DNA of 64,000 nt, from NCBI GenBank assembly GCA_963723745.1, contig CAVRRZ010000006.1:62001-126000 (forward strand), in the 5' to 3' direction. The stretch comes from CAVRRZ01 sp963723745. GTDB taxonomy: Bacteria > Actinomycetota > Actinomycetes > Mycobacteriales > Geodermatophilaceae. The notes beneath the pieces are model-generated. The model was not told where the DNA came from, ran no database searches, and saw only the letters and a program-made list of their open reading frames with translations. Position 1 is the stretch's first letter; the number at the start of each line of letters is the position of its first letter. Position numbers and translations under genes: made by a program. Of the stretch, positions 43,724-52,534 are shown one piece after another.

Positions 43724-44602
43724 ATGAGGCGCTCCCTCGGCACGGTGCTCGCGGCGGTGGCGGTGGCAGTACTGGTCGGTTGCACGGGCTCGTCCGGCGA
43801 CGAGTCGGGGGCGTCGGACGGCGGCGCGGGTGGTGGCGCCGACGGAGGTGCCGTCGCTCCGGACCCCGCCGAGCCCGGTGCCCCCATCGACGAGGACACC
43901 GAGCGGCAGGTGGTCACGACCGCCAGGGCCTCGCTCGCCGTCGACGACCCGGCCGACAGCGCGCAGCGGGTCAGCGAGCTCGTGGAGTCCGTCGGCGGCC
44001 GGGTCGACGAGCGCAACGAGCAGGCGGCGTCCGAAGAGGACGGGGGCGGGGGCGCCGCTGCCGACCTCGTCGTCCGGGTGCCCTCGGACGAGCTGACCGG
44101 CGTCCTGGCCGACCTCGAGGACCTCGGCGACGTGGAGAACGTCTCGGTGTCGCGTTCAGACGTGACCAACGCGGCGGTCGACCTCGACGCGCGGATCTCG
44201 GCGCTGCGGAGCTCGGTCGCGCGGCTGCAAGCGCTGATGGACGACGCCGCCACGACCGCGGCACTCCTGGACGCCGAGGCCGCTCTCTCCGAACGGCAGG
44301 AGCGGCTGGAGTCGCTGCAGTCGCAGCGGGCGTTGCTGGCCGACCAGGTGGAGCTGTCGACGCTCACCGTGCACCTGCGTCCGCACGGCGTGGCGCCCGC
44401 GGGCGGCCCGGACGGCTTCGTCGACGGGCTGGGCACCGGCTGGCGCGCCCTGGTCGCGGCCGTGAGCGCGGCCGCCATCGGACTCGGCGTCCTGCTGCCG
44501 TGGCTCGGAGTGGCCGGGCTGCTGGCCGCGGGGGTGCTCGTGCCGCTGCGCCGGGCGCGGCGGCGGGCCGCGGTCGAGGAACCGGCGCCACCCGAGGCCT
44601 GA
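43724..44602 (+). CDS. DUF4349 lipoprotein
   Basis: 292 residues from ATG 43724, with a TACGGT -10-like element a few bases upstream. The N-terminus is a lipoprotein signal, VAVAVLVGCTGS, with the lipidated Cys near residue 20, followed by a Gly/Asp/Ala-rich linker. The DUF4349 domain follows: ARASLAVDDPADSAQRVSEL, VVRVPSDELTGVLADLEDLG, VDLDARISALRSSVARLQAL. A membrane segment (ALVAAVSAAAIGLGVLLPWLG) and a basic tail end it. The middle is a coiled coil. Function unknown. Confidence 0.85.
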   Translation: MRRSLGTVLAAVAVAVLVGCTGSSGDESGASDGGAGGGADGGAVAPDPAEPGAPIDEDTERQVVTTARASLAVDDPADSAQRVSELVESVGGRVDERNEQAASEEDGGGGAAADLVVRVPSDELTGVLADLEDLGDVENVSVSRSDVTNAAVDLDARISALRSSVARLQALMDDAATTAALLDAEAALSERQERLESLQSQRALLADQVELSTLTVHLRPHGVAPAGGPDGFVDGLGTGWRALVAAVSAAAIGLGVLLPWLGVAGLLAAGVLVPLRRARRRAAVEEPAPPEA

Positions 44603-44613
44603 CCGGCGGCGGC

Positions 44614-44680
44614 GGGACGAGAGCCGCCGTGGGACGAGAGCCGCCGTGGGGGGTCCGGAGCCGCCGTGCACGGCGGCTCC
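44614..44680. terminator. Bidirectional terminator with a preceding tandem repeat
   Basis: Two adjacent copies of GGGACGAGAGCCGCCGT (44614-44630, 44631-44647) precede a perfect 10-bp stem, GGAGCCGCCG/CGGCGGCTCC, with loop TGCA (44657-44680). It lies between convergent genes. Confidence 0.75.
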
Positions 44681-44697
44681 GGGCACCGCGCCGCGGC

Positions 44698-45798
44698 TCA
44701 GGTCGGGGTGGCCGGCGGCTGCCGGGGGTGCCGGCGGGCTACCCGCTCACGACCCTCGTCCGGACGCCGGACGTCGTAGGCCAGCTGCTCGAGCACCGCC
44801 GCGGCCGCCTCCGGGTTCTCGCGCACCGTGCGGCGCAGCTCCGGCGTCCCGGGGCCCGTCCGGGCCAACCTCCCCCTCGGGTCGCTCAGCTTCGCGGGCC
44901 ACAGCGCCTGCACCGTGGCGTTGAGGTGCGCGCCGAGGACGAGCCCCAGCCCGATCGCGAAGGTGGCGAGCAGGAAGGCGATCGGCGCGGCCAGCGCGCC
45001 GTAGGTGACGCCGACGGCGGCAACCGAGTCCAGGTAGAGCCGCAGCGCCCAGGTGCCGGAGAAGAACACCAGGACGGCGAGCAGCGCGCCGGGCAGACCG
45101 CGGTGCCAGGGCGGCTTGAGGGGCAGGGCCACCTTGTACAGCGTGGTCAGTGCGAGGAGCAGGACCACGCCGACGACCGGGTAGAAGAGGAACTCGATGA
45201 TCGAGTCCGTCGTCGGCTCCCAGGCGTCGGGCAGGAGCGGGACCACCCGCTCCGGCCCCAGGGTCAGCAGCGGGATGGCGATGATGCCGGTGACCAGGCC
45301 GACCAGGTAGACGAGGACGGCGAGGGCCCGCTGCCAGACCAGGTTGCGGATCTCGTACTGGCCGTGCGCGCGGGTGATCGCGTCGATGAACGCCGACATC
45401 GCCGAGGAGCCCGAACCGAGGGTGATCAGGAAGCCGACGGACACGACGCCGGCCGGTGCCGAGCCGAGCACGTCCTGCACGGTCGGCGTGACCAGCTCGT
45501 CCAGCGCCTGCCGGCTGAACAGGCTCCCGGCGATCTCGAGCACCCACTCCTCGACCGCGGACGCCGTCTCCGGCCCGAACAGGCCGTCGACGTAGCCGAG
45601 GGCGGCGAACAGGCCGAGCAGCAGTGGCGGCAGGGACAACGTCTGCCAGAACGCGGCGGCAGCCGATTCGCTGAAGATGTCGTCGTTCCACGCCCGGACC
45701 AGCGTGCGCCGAGCCACCCGCCGGACGGCGGCGCGCCGCCGCCCGCGGCCCGCGGGGCGCGTCGCCTCGACCGCCCGCTCGACCTGCTGCTCCGCCAC
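44698..45798 (-). CDS. YihY/BrkB-family membrane protein
   Basis: 366 residues, intact, from GTG 45798. Six membrane segments occur between residues ~45 and 310 (VVSVGFLITLGSGSSAMSAF; LAVLVYLVGLVTGIIAIPLL; FYPVVGVVLLLALTTLYKVA; FLLATFAIGLGLVLGAHLNA), the layout of YihY/BrkB. The N-terminal FSESAAAAFWQTLSLPPLLLG segment is a family hallmark. The C-terminus is charged and cytoplasmic. The family is not RNase BN despite old naming; transport or envelope functions are suspected. Confidence 0.87.
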   Translation of the reverse strand: MAEQQVERAVEATRPAGRGRRRAAVRRVARRTLVRAWNDDIFSESAAAAFWQTLSLPPLLLGLFAALGYVDGLFGPETASAVEEWVLEIAGSLFSRQALDELVTPTVQDVLGSAPAGVVSVGFLITLGSGSSAMSAFIDAITRAHGQYEIRNLVWQRALAVLVYLVGLVTGIIAIPLLTLGPERVVPLLPDAWEPTTDSIIEFLFYPVVGVVLLLALTTLYKVALPLKPPWHRGLPGALLAVLVFFSGTWALRLYLDSVAAVGVTYGALAAPIAFLLATFAIGLGLVLGAHLNATVQALWPAKLSDPRGRLARTGPGTPELRRTVRENPEAAAAVLEQLAYDVRRPDEGRERVARRHPRQPPATPT

Positions 45799-45857
45799 CG
45801 CCTCAGCATGCTGCTCGACGCCCCGCCTGTCGTGGCGGAGCCCGGCGGCCGCTCGCG

Positions 45858-47285
45858 TCAGCGCACCTCGAGCACGTCGGCGAACGCCGACGAGTGCCGG
45901 CTCGTGAACGGGTAGCTGCCCGGCCCGGCCGGCGCCTCGAAGGTGATCAGCGTCCGGGCGGGGACGACGACGTCGAACGACCCGTCCTCGGCGGTGAGGG
46001 TCACCTCCGTCGTGCTGCGGTTGTGCACCGTGACCCGCGAGCCCGCGGCCACCGGCCCGGAGACGTGGAACCGCGCCTCGTCGATCAGCACGCCCACCGA
46101 CAGCTCGCCGTGGTCGTGCCCGGCCATCTCATCGGCCGGAGCCGCGCCCGGCCCGGCCGGGGCCGCGCCGGTCGAGGATCCCGGCGCTGCCGAACCCGTG
46201 GACGACTCCGCGGCTGCCGACGCCGACGCCGACGCCGGCGCCGGCACCGATGCCGGCGGCGGTGAGCCGGCCAGGGCCACGGCCACCGCCACGGTGGCGA
46301 GCAGGATGCCGGTCTCCGCCACGGCGAACCGGCGGAAGCTGCCCGGCCGGCCGGCGCGCAGGCGGGGCAGCGTGCGACGTCGGTGCCACCACCCGAAGCC
46401 GCCCAGCGCGCCCAGCGCGACGGCCTTGGCGACCAGCAGCCACCCGTAGCCGGTGCCCGCGGCGGCGAGCACCCCGTCGAGGCCGCCCAGCAGGATCGCG
46501 GCCGACAGCACACCGGACGCGGCCGTGACGACGAAGCAGCCGAGGGCCACCGCGCTGAACCGGGCCACCGCGGGTGCCACGTCGTCCGACCCGCGCCCGT
46601 GCAGCAGGACCGCCAGCAGCCCGCCGGCCCAGACGGCGGCGGCGACCACGTGCACCGCGAGAGAGGTCACGGCCACGACGTGGTTCTCGGCCGTCGCCGA
46701 GTGCCCGGTGAGCACGACCGGGACGACGAGCGTCGCGACGGCACCGGCGAGCAGCAGCCGGGCGGTGTGCGGGCTCCGGCACCGGTGTGCGGTCAGCGCC
46801 AGCACGGTGGCCGTCGCCGCGACGAACAGGGCGGCACGCCCCGCCGCCAGGTCGGTGACGTACACCCCGACGGCCGACGCGGGCAGCGACCCGGGGGAGA
46901 CCCCGACCAGCCGGCTCACCGTGAGGACGGCGCCGACGACGGTCGCTGCGGCCCACGCCCACGCCCACATCGACGCCGCCCGGAGCGCCTGCCGCGACGC
47001 GGGGGAGGGGACCCGCTCGGTCCGCAGGACGGCGGCGAACAGCAGTGACCCGACGGTGCCCACGGCCGCGGTCCGGCCGGCGAAGGTGGTCAGCGGCAGG
47101 CCGAGGTCGACCAGGGCCCCGGTGCGGTCGAGCCCGGACGACGACGTCCCTCCGTTCCCTACCGCGGATGCCAGGGCGAGCACCGCCACCAGCCCCAGGG
47201 TTCCGGCCAGCAGTCGGCGCCGCGGCAGCCCGGCAGTACCGACCAGGGAGTGCCGGGAGGTGGGTCGCCGCGTGGCGACGGTCAC
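45858..47285 (-). CDS. CopD-family copper-type membrane protein with C-terminal cupredoxin-like domain
   Basis: 475 residues, intact, from a GTG overlapping the CopC stop as GTGA. About nine membrane segments precede residue ~375, with HSATAENHVVAVTSLAVHVV and AVWAGGLLAVLLHG giving the CopD His-rich signature. After an Ala/Pro/Ser linker and AGHDHGELSVGVL comes a ~75-residue beta domain (ARFHVSGPVAAGSRVTVHN to the C-terminus) resembling cupredoxins, but without the Cys ligand of true blue-copper sites. It probably imports or handles copper with CopC. Confidence 0.85.
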   Translation of the reverse strand: MTVATRRPTSRHSLVGTAGLPRRRLLAGTLGLVAVLALASAVGNGGTSSSGLDRTGALVDLGLPLTTFAGRTAAVGTVGSLLFAAVLRTERVPSPASRQALRAASMWAWAWAAATVVGAVLTVSRLVGVSPGSLPASAVGVYVTDLAAGRAALFVAATATVLALTAHRCRSPHTARLLLAGAVATLVVPVVLTGHSATAENHVVAVTSLAVHVVAAAVWAGGLLAVLLHGRGSDDVAPAVARFSAVALGCFVVTAASGVLSAAILLGGLDGVLAAAGTGYGWLLVAKAVALGALGGFGWWHRRRTLPRLRAGRPGSFRRFAVAETGILLATVAVAVALAGSPPPASVPAPASASASAAAESSTGSAAPGSSTGAAPAGPGAAPADEMAGHDHGELSVGVLIDEARFHVSGPVAAGSRVTVHNRSTTEVTLTAEDGSFDVVVPARTLITFEAPAGPGSYPFTSRHSSAFADVLEVR

Positions 47286-47872
47286 CGGCGGCCGCGCAGC
47301 CGCCGCACACCCAGGCCCCCGGCGGTCACGAGGAGCGCCCCGGCCGCGAGCCATCCGACCGACGGCGAGGAGCCGGCCGGCCGGTCACCCTGCGCGGGCT
47401 CCGGAGCGACGTCGGGCTCCCTCGCGGACGTCGGCGACGGTGCGGCAGGAGCCGTGCCCTGCACGACCGTGAACCCGAACTCGCCCGAGAGCGGGTGTCC
47501 GTCGGAGGACGTGGCGCGCCACCGGACGTCGTAGGTACCGGCGGGCAGATCGGCCCGGAGCGGCGCGAGGACGGTGCCGTCGACGATCTCGACCGTCCCG
47601 TCGGAGGCCGGCGAGCCGTCGGGCCCGGTTACGAGCACCTCCGTGCCCAGCGCGAGGACCTCCCCGCCGAACTCCAGCGTCACGCTCCCCGGCGCCACGG
47701 GCACCGACGCGCCGTCCGTGGGCGAGGTGGCGAGCAGTTCGTCGTGCGCCAGGGCCGAGGGCATCACCAGCGCCAGGAGTGCGAGTGCCCCCAGTGCGAA
47801 GGCCCCGAGCAGGACCGTGGCGCGGCGCAGGACGAACCGCGTGCGGTCAGGGGTGTGCCGGGAGTTCGCCAT
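47282..47872 (-). CDS. CopC-type copper-binding protein with membrane tail
   Basis: 196 residues from ATG 47872. The signal peptide ends in LVMPSALA, giving a mature N-terminal His (HDELLATSPTDGASVPV), the residue that binds copper in CopC proteins. The CopC fold continues with VTLEFGGEVLALGTEVLV and YDVRWRATSSDGHPLSGEFGF. A Pro/Ala/Glu-rich linker and a membrane segment (GWLAAGALLVTAGGLGV) with a basic end anchor it outside the cell. It is coupled to the CopD gene. Confidence 0.92.
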   Translation of the reverse strand: MANSRHTPDRTRFVLRRATVLLGAFALGALALLALVMPSALAHDELLATSPTDGASVPVAPGSVTLEFGGEVLALGTEVLVTGPDGSPASDGTVEIVDGTVLAPLRADLPAGTYDVRWRATSSDGHPLSGEFGFTVVQGTAPAAPSPTSAREPDVAPEPAQGDRPAGSSPSVGWLAAGALLVTAGGLGVRRLRGRR

Positions 47873-48081
47873 GTCCGGCGTTCGTGGCCACGGCTCGTTC
47901 CGGTTCTGTGAGGCGTCGTGCGCGCGCCCCGCCCGGGCGGGCGGATGCCCACAATCCGATCGCGCGCTTCTCGATGGTGAACCGCCGGGGCTCCGGCCCC
48001 CGAATGCACTGCGGACGGTGCGGGGCGCCGGCGACTGGCGCCGGCGGGGGACCCGGCGCCGCACAACCCGAGGAGCTCACC

Positions 48082-48840
48082 TTGCGCAAGGCATTCGCAC
48101 TCCCGACCGTCGTTCTCGCCGCGGCGGCCTTCCCCCTGCTGACCATGACCGGGGCCTCGGCGGCCGACGGCAGCTTCCAGGCGGACCTGGGCGCGCTGAA
48201 CGGATCCGGCGTGTCCGGCACGGGGATGGTCACGCTCGAGGGCAACACCGCGACGGTCATGATCGAGGCCTCCGGCCTGCTGGCGGGCTCCCCGCACGCG
48301 CAGCACTTCCACATCGGCGCGGAGGGCACCTGCCCGACCGACGCCGACGACGAGGACGGCGACGGCTTCGTCAGCGTCACCGAGGGCGCGCCCTTCTACG
48401 GCGACATCGGCGCCTCGCTGACCACCGAGGGCGACACCAGCCCCGACAGCGGTCTGGCCATCGACCGGTTCCCGACCGACGGCACGATCAGCTACGAGCG
48501 GACCTTCGAGGTCAGCGACGACGTGCACGCGGCGTTCGACGACGGCACCGCGGTGCTGGTCCTGCACGGCGTCGACAAGGACGGCAGCGGCCAGTACGAC
48601 GGCGACGTCATGAGCGACCTGGACCCGGAGCTGCCCATGGAGGCGACCGCTCCGGCCGCGTGCGGCGCCTTCACCGCCGCCCAGATGGGCACCACGCCGG
48701 AAGGTGGCGCCGAGACCGGCGCCGGCAGCACCTCCGGGCTGGAGCAGCAGGCCGCGATCGGCGTCGGCGCGCTCGCGCTGACCGGTGCCGCCGCGGCAGG
48801 TGCCGTCGCCTACCGCCGTCGTCAGGCCGACCAGGCCTGA
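48082..48840 (+). CDS. Secreted CHRD-like surface protein with C-terminal membrane anchor
   Basis: 252 residues from TTG 48082 with AGGAG six bases upstream; the signal peptide (LRKAFALPTVVLAAAAFPLL) follows at once and ends at GASA. The acidic domain resembles CHRD: GTGMVTLEGNTATVMIEASG, PHAQHFHIGAEGTCPTDADD, and AVLVLHGVDKDGSGQYDG. The C-terminus has a hydrophobic segment IGVGALALTGAAAAGAVA and an RRR tail like a sorting signal, though no LPxTG is present. A class F sortase gene follows 80 bases downstream, making it a possible substrate. The His and acidic residues suggest metal binding. Confidence 0.75.
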   Translation: MRKAFALPTVVLAAAAFPLLTMTGASAADGSFQADLGALNGSGVSGTGMVTLEGNTATVMIEASGLLAGSPHAQHFHIGAEGTCPTDADDEDGDGFVSVTEGAPFYGDIGASLTTEGDTSPDSGLAIDRFPTDGTISYERTFEVSDDVHAAFDDGTAVLVLHGVDKDGSGQYDGDVMSDLDPELPMEATAPAACGAFTAAQMGTTPEGGAETGAGSTSGLEQQAAIGVGALALTGAAAAGAVAYRRRQADQA

Positions 48841-48919
48841 CCGACCGATCCCGCCGCGCGGGGGTGCTGGTCACCCCCGCGCGGCGGAACCCCTGCCCGA
48901 CACCTTCCGGAGGACCGAC

Positions 48920-49615
48920 GTGACCGACCGACCAGGCTCCCGACCTCGCGCGCGCCTCTGGGCGGCACTCGCCGGGGTGCTCGCCCTCGTGGGAGCCGTC
49001 GCCGTCGGGATCGCCGTGACCGGGCAGCAGTCGCCGCCGCGGCCGGCCGAGGCGGGCACGACCACCGCGCCTCCGGACCCGGCGGCACCGGCTCCCGAGG
49101 ACTCCGTGACAGGTCCGGGCACGTCCGGACCGGCGGCGCCGGACGAGCAGGTGGCAGACCCGGTGTCGGTCTCGGTGCCGTCGATCGGGGTCACCAGCGA
49201 GCTGCTCGACCTGGGGCTCAACGACGACGGCACGGTCGAGGTGCCGCCGCTGGAGGCCGACGACAAGGCCGGCTGGTACGAGCGGGGGCCCGCGCCCGGC
49301 GCCGTCGGACCGGCCGTGATCCTGGGGCACGTCGACTCGGCCGAGCACGGGCCCGGCATCTTCTTCGACCTCGGCGCGCTGGCGGCCGGAGACGAGATCG
49401 AGGTCGGCCGCGCCGACGGCAGCGTCGCGGTCTTCGCGGTCGACCGGGTCGAGGTGCACGCCAAGGACGACTTCCCGACCATCGACGTCTACGGCAACAC
49501 CGACGACGCGCAGCTGAGGCTGATCACCTGCGGCGGCGCCTTCGACCCCGGCGCGCGCAGTTACGAGGACAACGTGATCGCCTTCGCCACCCTCGTGGAC
49601 ACCCGCCCGGCCTGA
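48920..49615 (+). CDS. Class F sortase
   Basis: 231 residues, intact, from GTG 48920 with GGAGGA upstream. An N-terminal signal anchor (LWAALAGVLALVGAVAVGIAV) and a Pro/Ala/Thr-rich linker come first. The catalytic domain has His in VILGHVDSAEHG, Cys in RLITCGGAFDP and Arg shortly after in GARSYEDN. Class F sortases of actinobacteria attach or cleave surface proteins. The CHRD-like gene just upstream is the natural candidate partner. Confidence 0.9.
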   Translation: MTDRPGSRPRARLWAALAGVLALVGAVAVGIAVTGQQSPPRPAEAGTTTAPPDPAAPAPEDSVTGPGTSGPAAPDEQVADPVSVSVPSIGVTSELLDLGLNDDGTVEVPPLEADDKAGWYERGPAPGAVGPAVILGHVDSAEHGPGIFFDLGALAAGDEIEVGRADGSVAVFAVDRVEVHAKDDFPTIDVYGNTDDAQLRLITCGGAFDPGARSYEDNVIAFATLVDTRPA

Positions 49616-49629
49616 CGGCGGGCCGCCCG

Positions 49630-51147
49630 TCACGGCGCGAACGTGAACGACGAGTGCGCCCCGCCGCTGGTGTTCGCATTGCGCAGGAACCACCCCGAGC
49701 CCCGGACGACGCCGGGCGTCGTGTCGCCGTCGCCGTCCCAGTCGCCGGTGACGAGCCGGTCGGTGGACGCGCCGTACTGGATGGTCGCCTTGGGGCTCGA
49801 GGCCGCGTTGGTCGACCGGAGGTGCCACGTCGTGCCCGACACCATGCCCGGCGTCGTCGTCCCGTCGCCGTTCCAGTCGCCGGTCACCGGGCGGTAGCCG
49901 GTGGTTCCGAACGCGAGCACCGTCTTGCCGCTCGTGGGCGCGTTCGTCGCGCGCAGGTGCCAGGTGCCGGTGGGGGTGACCGCGCCGGGGGTGTCGACCC
50001 CGTCGCCGTCCCAGTCGCCGGCCACCTCCTTGTAGGAGCTCGTGCCGAAGGTCAGCGTCGTGCGGCCGGTGTCGCCGGGGGAGTTCGTGGTGCGCAGGAA
50101 CCAGGTGCCGCCGCGCACGACTCCGGGGGTGTCGACGCCGTCGCCGTCCCAGTCGCCCACGACGGCCCGGTCGTACGGGTAGCCGAAGGTCAGCACGATG
50201 TCGGCCGGCCCGCTGGAGTTGCTGTTGCGCAGGTACCACGTGCTGCCGCGGACCACGCCGGGCGTCTCGTCGCCGTCGCCGTCCCAGTCGCCGGTCACCG
50301 GCCGGTCGGCCTGCCGGCCCAGCAGGTCGACGAACGTGTACCCGCGGTCGCGGTAGTAGGTGATGATCCTCGGCAGGGCCGCCAGGGTGGACGCCGAACC
50401 GTCGGGCTGGGTGTGCATCAGGATCACCGGATGGGTCTGGCTGCCGCCGGCCTGGGCCCGCGTCACGATGCGGTCGGTCCAGGTGGCAGACCCGGTCGGC
50501 GGTGCCGCCCAGTCGCCGGTGTCCACCGACCAGTTCCACACCGACATGCCGCGCGACTGGGCCAGGCTCAGTGTCGTGCTGTTGTAGGCGCCGTAGGGCG
50601 GGCGGAAGACGCAGGGGGAGGCGCCGACCAGCGAGCGCTGCTGGTTGGTCGCGTTGTCCATCTGCGAGGCCTGCCCGGACGACGACAGGGTCCGCATGTC
50701 CGGGTGCGACCAGGTGTGGTTGCCCAGCAGGAAGTCCTGCGCGGCCAGCGCCTGCACCAGTTGCGGGCGCACCGTCTCGTTCACCCCGATGTCGAAGAAC
50801 GTCGCCTGCGCCCCGGCGTCCTCGAGCACCTGCATCACGGCGGCGGTCTGCGGCCCCGGCCCGTCGTCGAAGGTCAGCGCGACCGTCTTGCCGCTGCCCG
50901 GCGCCGACGTCCGGACGCCGGAGCCGGCCGCCGGGCAGACCGCGGCGGCGCGGAAGCCCGTCGCGTCGGGCACCGGGACGGTCGAGGGGTCGACGGCCAG
51001 CACCTCCGAGGGCGGCCACGGCCCCGGCAGCGCCGGCGGCTTCGGGGGCGGTCCCGGGTCCGGGGCAGCGTTCGCGGCGGCCGGTGCGGCCAGAGCGCAG
51101 GACAGGACGGCGACCACCGTCGCCCGTGCGAGGAACCGAGGTCGCAT
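49630..51147 (-). CDS. Secreted polysaccharide deacetylase with five C-terminal GDWDGDG repeats
   Basis: 505 residues, intact, from ATG 51147 with an Ala-rich signal peptide. Residues ~85-285 are a NodB-type deacetylase: LTFDDGPGPQTAAVMQ with catalytic Asp pair, NHTWSHPDMRTL with the two metal-binding His, RPPYGAYNSTTL, and VILMHTQPDGS. It removes acetyl groups from N-acetyl sugars in cell wall or exopolysaccharide. Residues ~295-505 hold five ~43-residue repeats, each with a GDWDGDG-x-x-TPG calcium-loop motif followed by G-x-W-x-LR, a possible beta-propeller or wall-binding domain. The repeats are near-identical at the DNA level too. Confidence 0.92.
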   Translation of the reverse strand: MRPRFLARATVVAVLSCALAAPAAANAAPDPGPPPKPPALPGPWPPSEVLAVDPSTVPVPDATGFRAAAVCPAAGSGVRTSAPGSGKTVALTFDDGPGPQTAAVMQVLEDAGAQATFFDIGVNETVRPQLVQALAAQDFLLGNHTWSHPDMRTLSSSGQASQMDNATNQQRSLVGASPCVFRPPYGAYNSTTLSLAQSRGMSVWNWSVDTGDWAAPPTGSATWTDRIVTRAQAGGSQTHPVILMHTQPDGSASTLAALPRIITYYRDRGYTFVDLLGRQADRPVTGDWDGDGDETPGVVRGSTWYLRNSNSSGPADIVLTFGYPYDRAVVGDWDGDGVDTPGVVRGGTWFLRTTNSPGDTGRTTLTFGTSSYKEVAGDWDGDGVDTPGAVTPTGTWHLRATNAPTSGKTVLAFGTTGYRPVTGDWNGDGTTTPGMVSGTTWHLRSTNAASSPKATIQYGASTDRLVTGDWDGDGDTTPGVVRGSGWFLRNANTSGGAHSSFTFAP

Positions 51148-51258
51148 GACTGTCACCGCACCCGTCGATCGGAGGCGCCGGCCGGCCGCCGGCAGCGGCA
51201 CCCTCCACCGGGCGCGGCGGCCCGGGCAAGGTGGTTGCGCGCGGCGCCCCAGCCGCCG

Positions 51259-51316
51259 CGAGATCTGCACACTCGTACGCATCGGACGCCCGATGCGTAC
51301 GAGTGTGCAGATCTCG
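51259..51316. repeat. Perfect 27-bp inverted repeat between divergent genes
   Basis: Left arm 51259-51285 starts CGAGATCTGCACACTCG; the right arm 51290-51316 is its exact reverse complement, with a four-base ACGC loop. It sits upstream of both the deacetylase and the pilus locus, so it is not a tail terminator for either. No mismatch is present in 27 pairs. It could be an operator, an RNA hairpin or a small mobile repeat. Confidence 0.9.
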
Positions 51317-51353
51317 GCGAGGAAGTCGGTGACCGGCCGGTGGCTGTGTCAAG

Positions 51354-52022
51354 GTGAGCGCCGTGGTCGTCCTGATCGGTGTGCTCGGGCTCCTCGTGGG
51401 CGCCGGGGTCAACCGGGCGGCCGGGTCGTTCCCGTGGTCGGGCCCGCGCGCGGAGGATGCGGCCGGCGACACCCTCGTGGCGGCGCCGCGGATCGCGGTC
51501 GGCCGGCCGGTCGTCCAGCTCGGGACGGCGGCGCTGTTCGCCCTCACCACGGCGTCGATCGGCCCGGGCTGGGAGCTCCCTGCCTTCCTGTTCCTCGCGG
51601 CCGTCGCCGTGCTGCTCGCGACGATCGACCTGCGGCACCTGCTGCTGCCCGACCGGGTCGTGCTGCCCTCGCTCGGGATCGGTGCCGGCCTGCTGGCGGT
51701 GGCCGCGGCCGGCACCGGGCAGTGGGACGCGCTGCTGCGCGCCGGACTGGGGGCCGGGACGCTGTTCGTGGCGTTCCTCGTGCTGGCGCTGATCTCCCCG
51801 CGCAGCCTCGGGATGGGCGACGTCAAGTTGGCGGGCCTGATCGGGCTCTTCCTCGGCTGGCTGGGCTGGCCCGTGCTCGCGCTGGGCGCGGCGGCCGGCT
51901 TCGTCGTCCAGGCACTCGTCGCCCTCGTCCTGCTCGCCGGCCGGCGGGTCGACCGGCGCGGTGAACTGCCGTTCGGCCCCGCGATGCTGCTCGGAGCGAT
52001 ACTCGCCGTAGTAATGCACTGA
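51354..52022 (+). CDS. Type IV prepilin peptidase (A24, TadV/CpaA-like)
   Basis: 222 residues from GTG 51354, intact. It has six to seven membrane segments. Catalytic Asp residues lie in ATIDLRHLLLPDRVVLP and in the GxGD motif SLGMGDVKLAGLIG. It lacks the N-terminal methyltransferase domain of PilD, as is usual for Tad prepilin peptidases. It cleaves the leader of Flp pilin and the TadE/TadG pseudopilins encoded downstream. It is first in the Tad locus. Confidence 0.93.
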   Translation: MSAVVVLIGVLGLLVGAGVNRAAGSFPWSGPRAEDAAGDTLVAAPRIAVGRPVVQLGTAALFALTTASIGPGWELPAFLFLAAVAVLLATIDLRHLLLPDRVVLPSLGIGAGLLAVAAAGTGQWDALLRAGLGAGTLFVAFLVLALISPRSLGMGDVKLAGLIGLFLGWLGWPVLALGAAAGFVVQALVALVLLAGRRVDRRGELPFGPAMLLGAILAVVMH

Positions 52023-52211
52023 CAATCGGTTATCCAACCGTCACGGACAGCGACCGAGCGGTCGCAACGGTCACGCGGACGGCGGAACGGTGTCCGTCGA
52101 TCGGGCTAAGACCGCTCAAGTCGACGCATCGGCGGCACGACAGGGCTCCCACAGCCGCATGTCCGGATCACCCGACCCGGACCTCGACGGCCGACACAAG
52201 GGAGCACACCC

Positions 52212-52415
52212 ATGGTCAAGCTGTTCGTGACCCTCGAGACCCTCGCCCTGGCCGCGCGCGACCGCATGCGCGAGGAGAAGGGCGCCACCGCCGTCGAGTA
52301 CGGCCTCATGGTCGGCCTCATCGCCGCGGTGATCATCGCCACCGTCATGTTGCTGGGTGACCAGCTGAACGCCCTCTTCCAGGAGATCACCACCGCCATC
52401 GGCGGCGCCGGCTGA
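52212..52415 (+). CDS. Flp/Fap pilin, major pilus subunit
   Basis: 67 residues from ATG 52212 with GGAG upstream. The prepilin site EEKGATAVEYGLMVGLIAAV fits the Flp rule G|xxxxEY, with cleavage between Gly and Ala and the Glu5-Tyr6 pair. A single hydrophobic helix follows. After processing the pilin would be about 43 residues, typical for Flp. A 190-base leader separates it from the peptidase gene and probably carries its own promoter, as expected for the most abundant component. Confidence 0.93.
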   Translation: MVKLFVTLETLALAARDRMREEKGATAVEYGLMVGLIAAVIIATVMLLGDQLNALFQEITTAIGGAG

Positions 52416-52534
52416 CCTGCGCTGCACCCGTCGCGGCTGTCGGTGCAGCGGCCCCCGTCCCCCCGGGGGCCGCTGCACCGACGCACGTCGCGGCGCCCGC
52501 GGCCCCCGAGGCCGCTCGAGTGGAGGGAGGGGCC

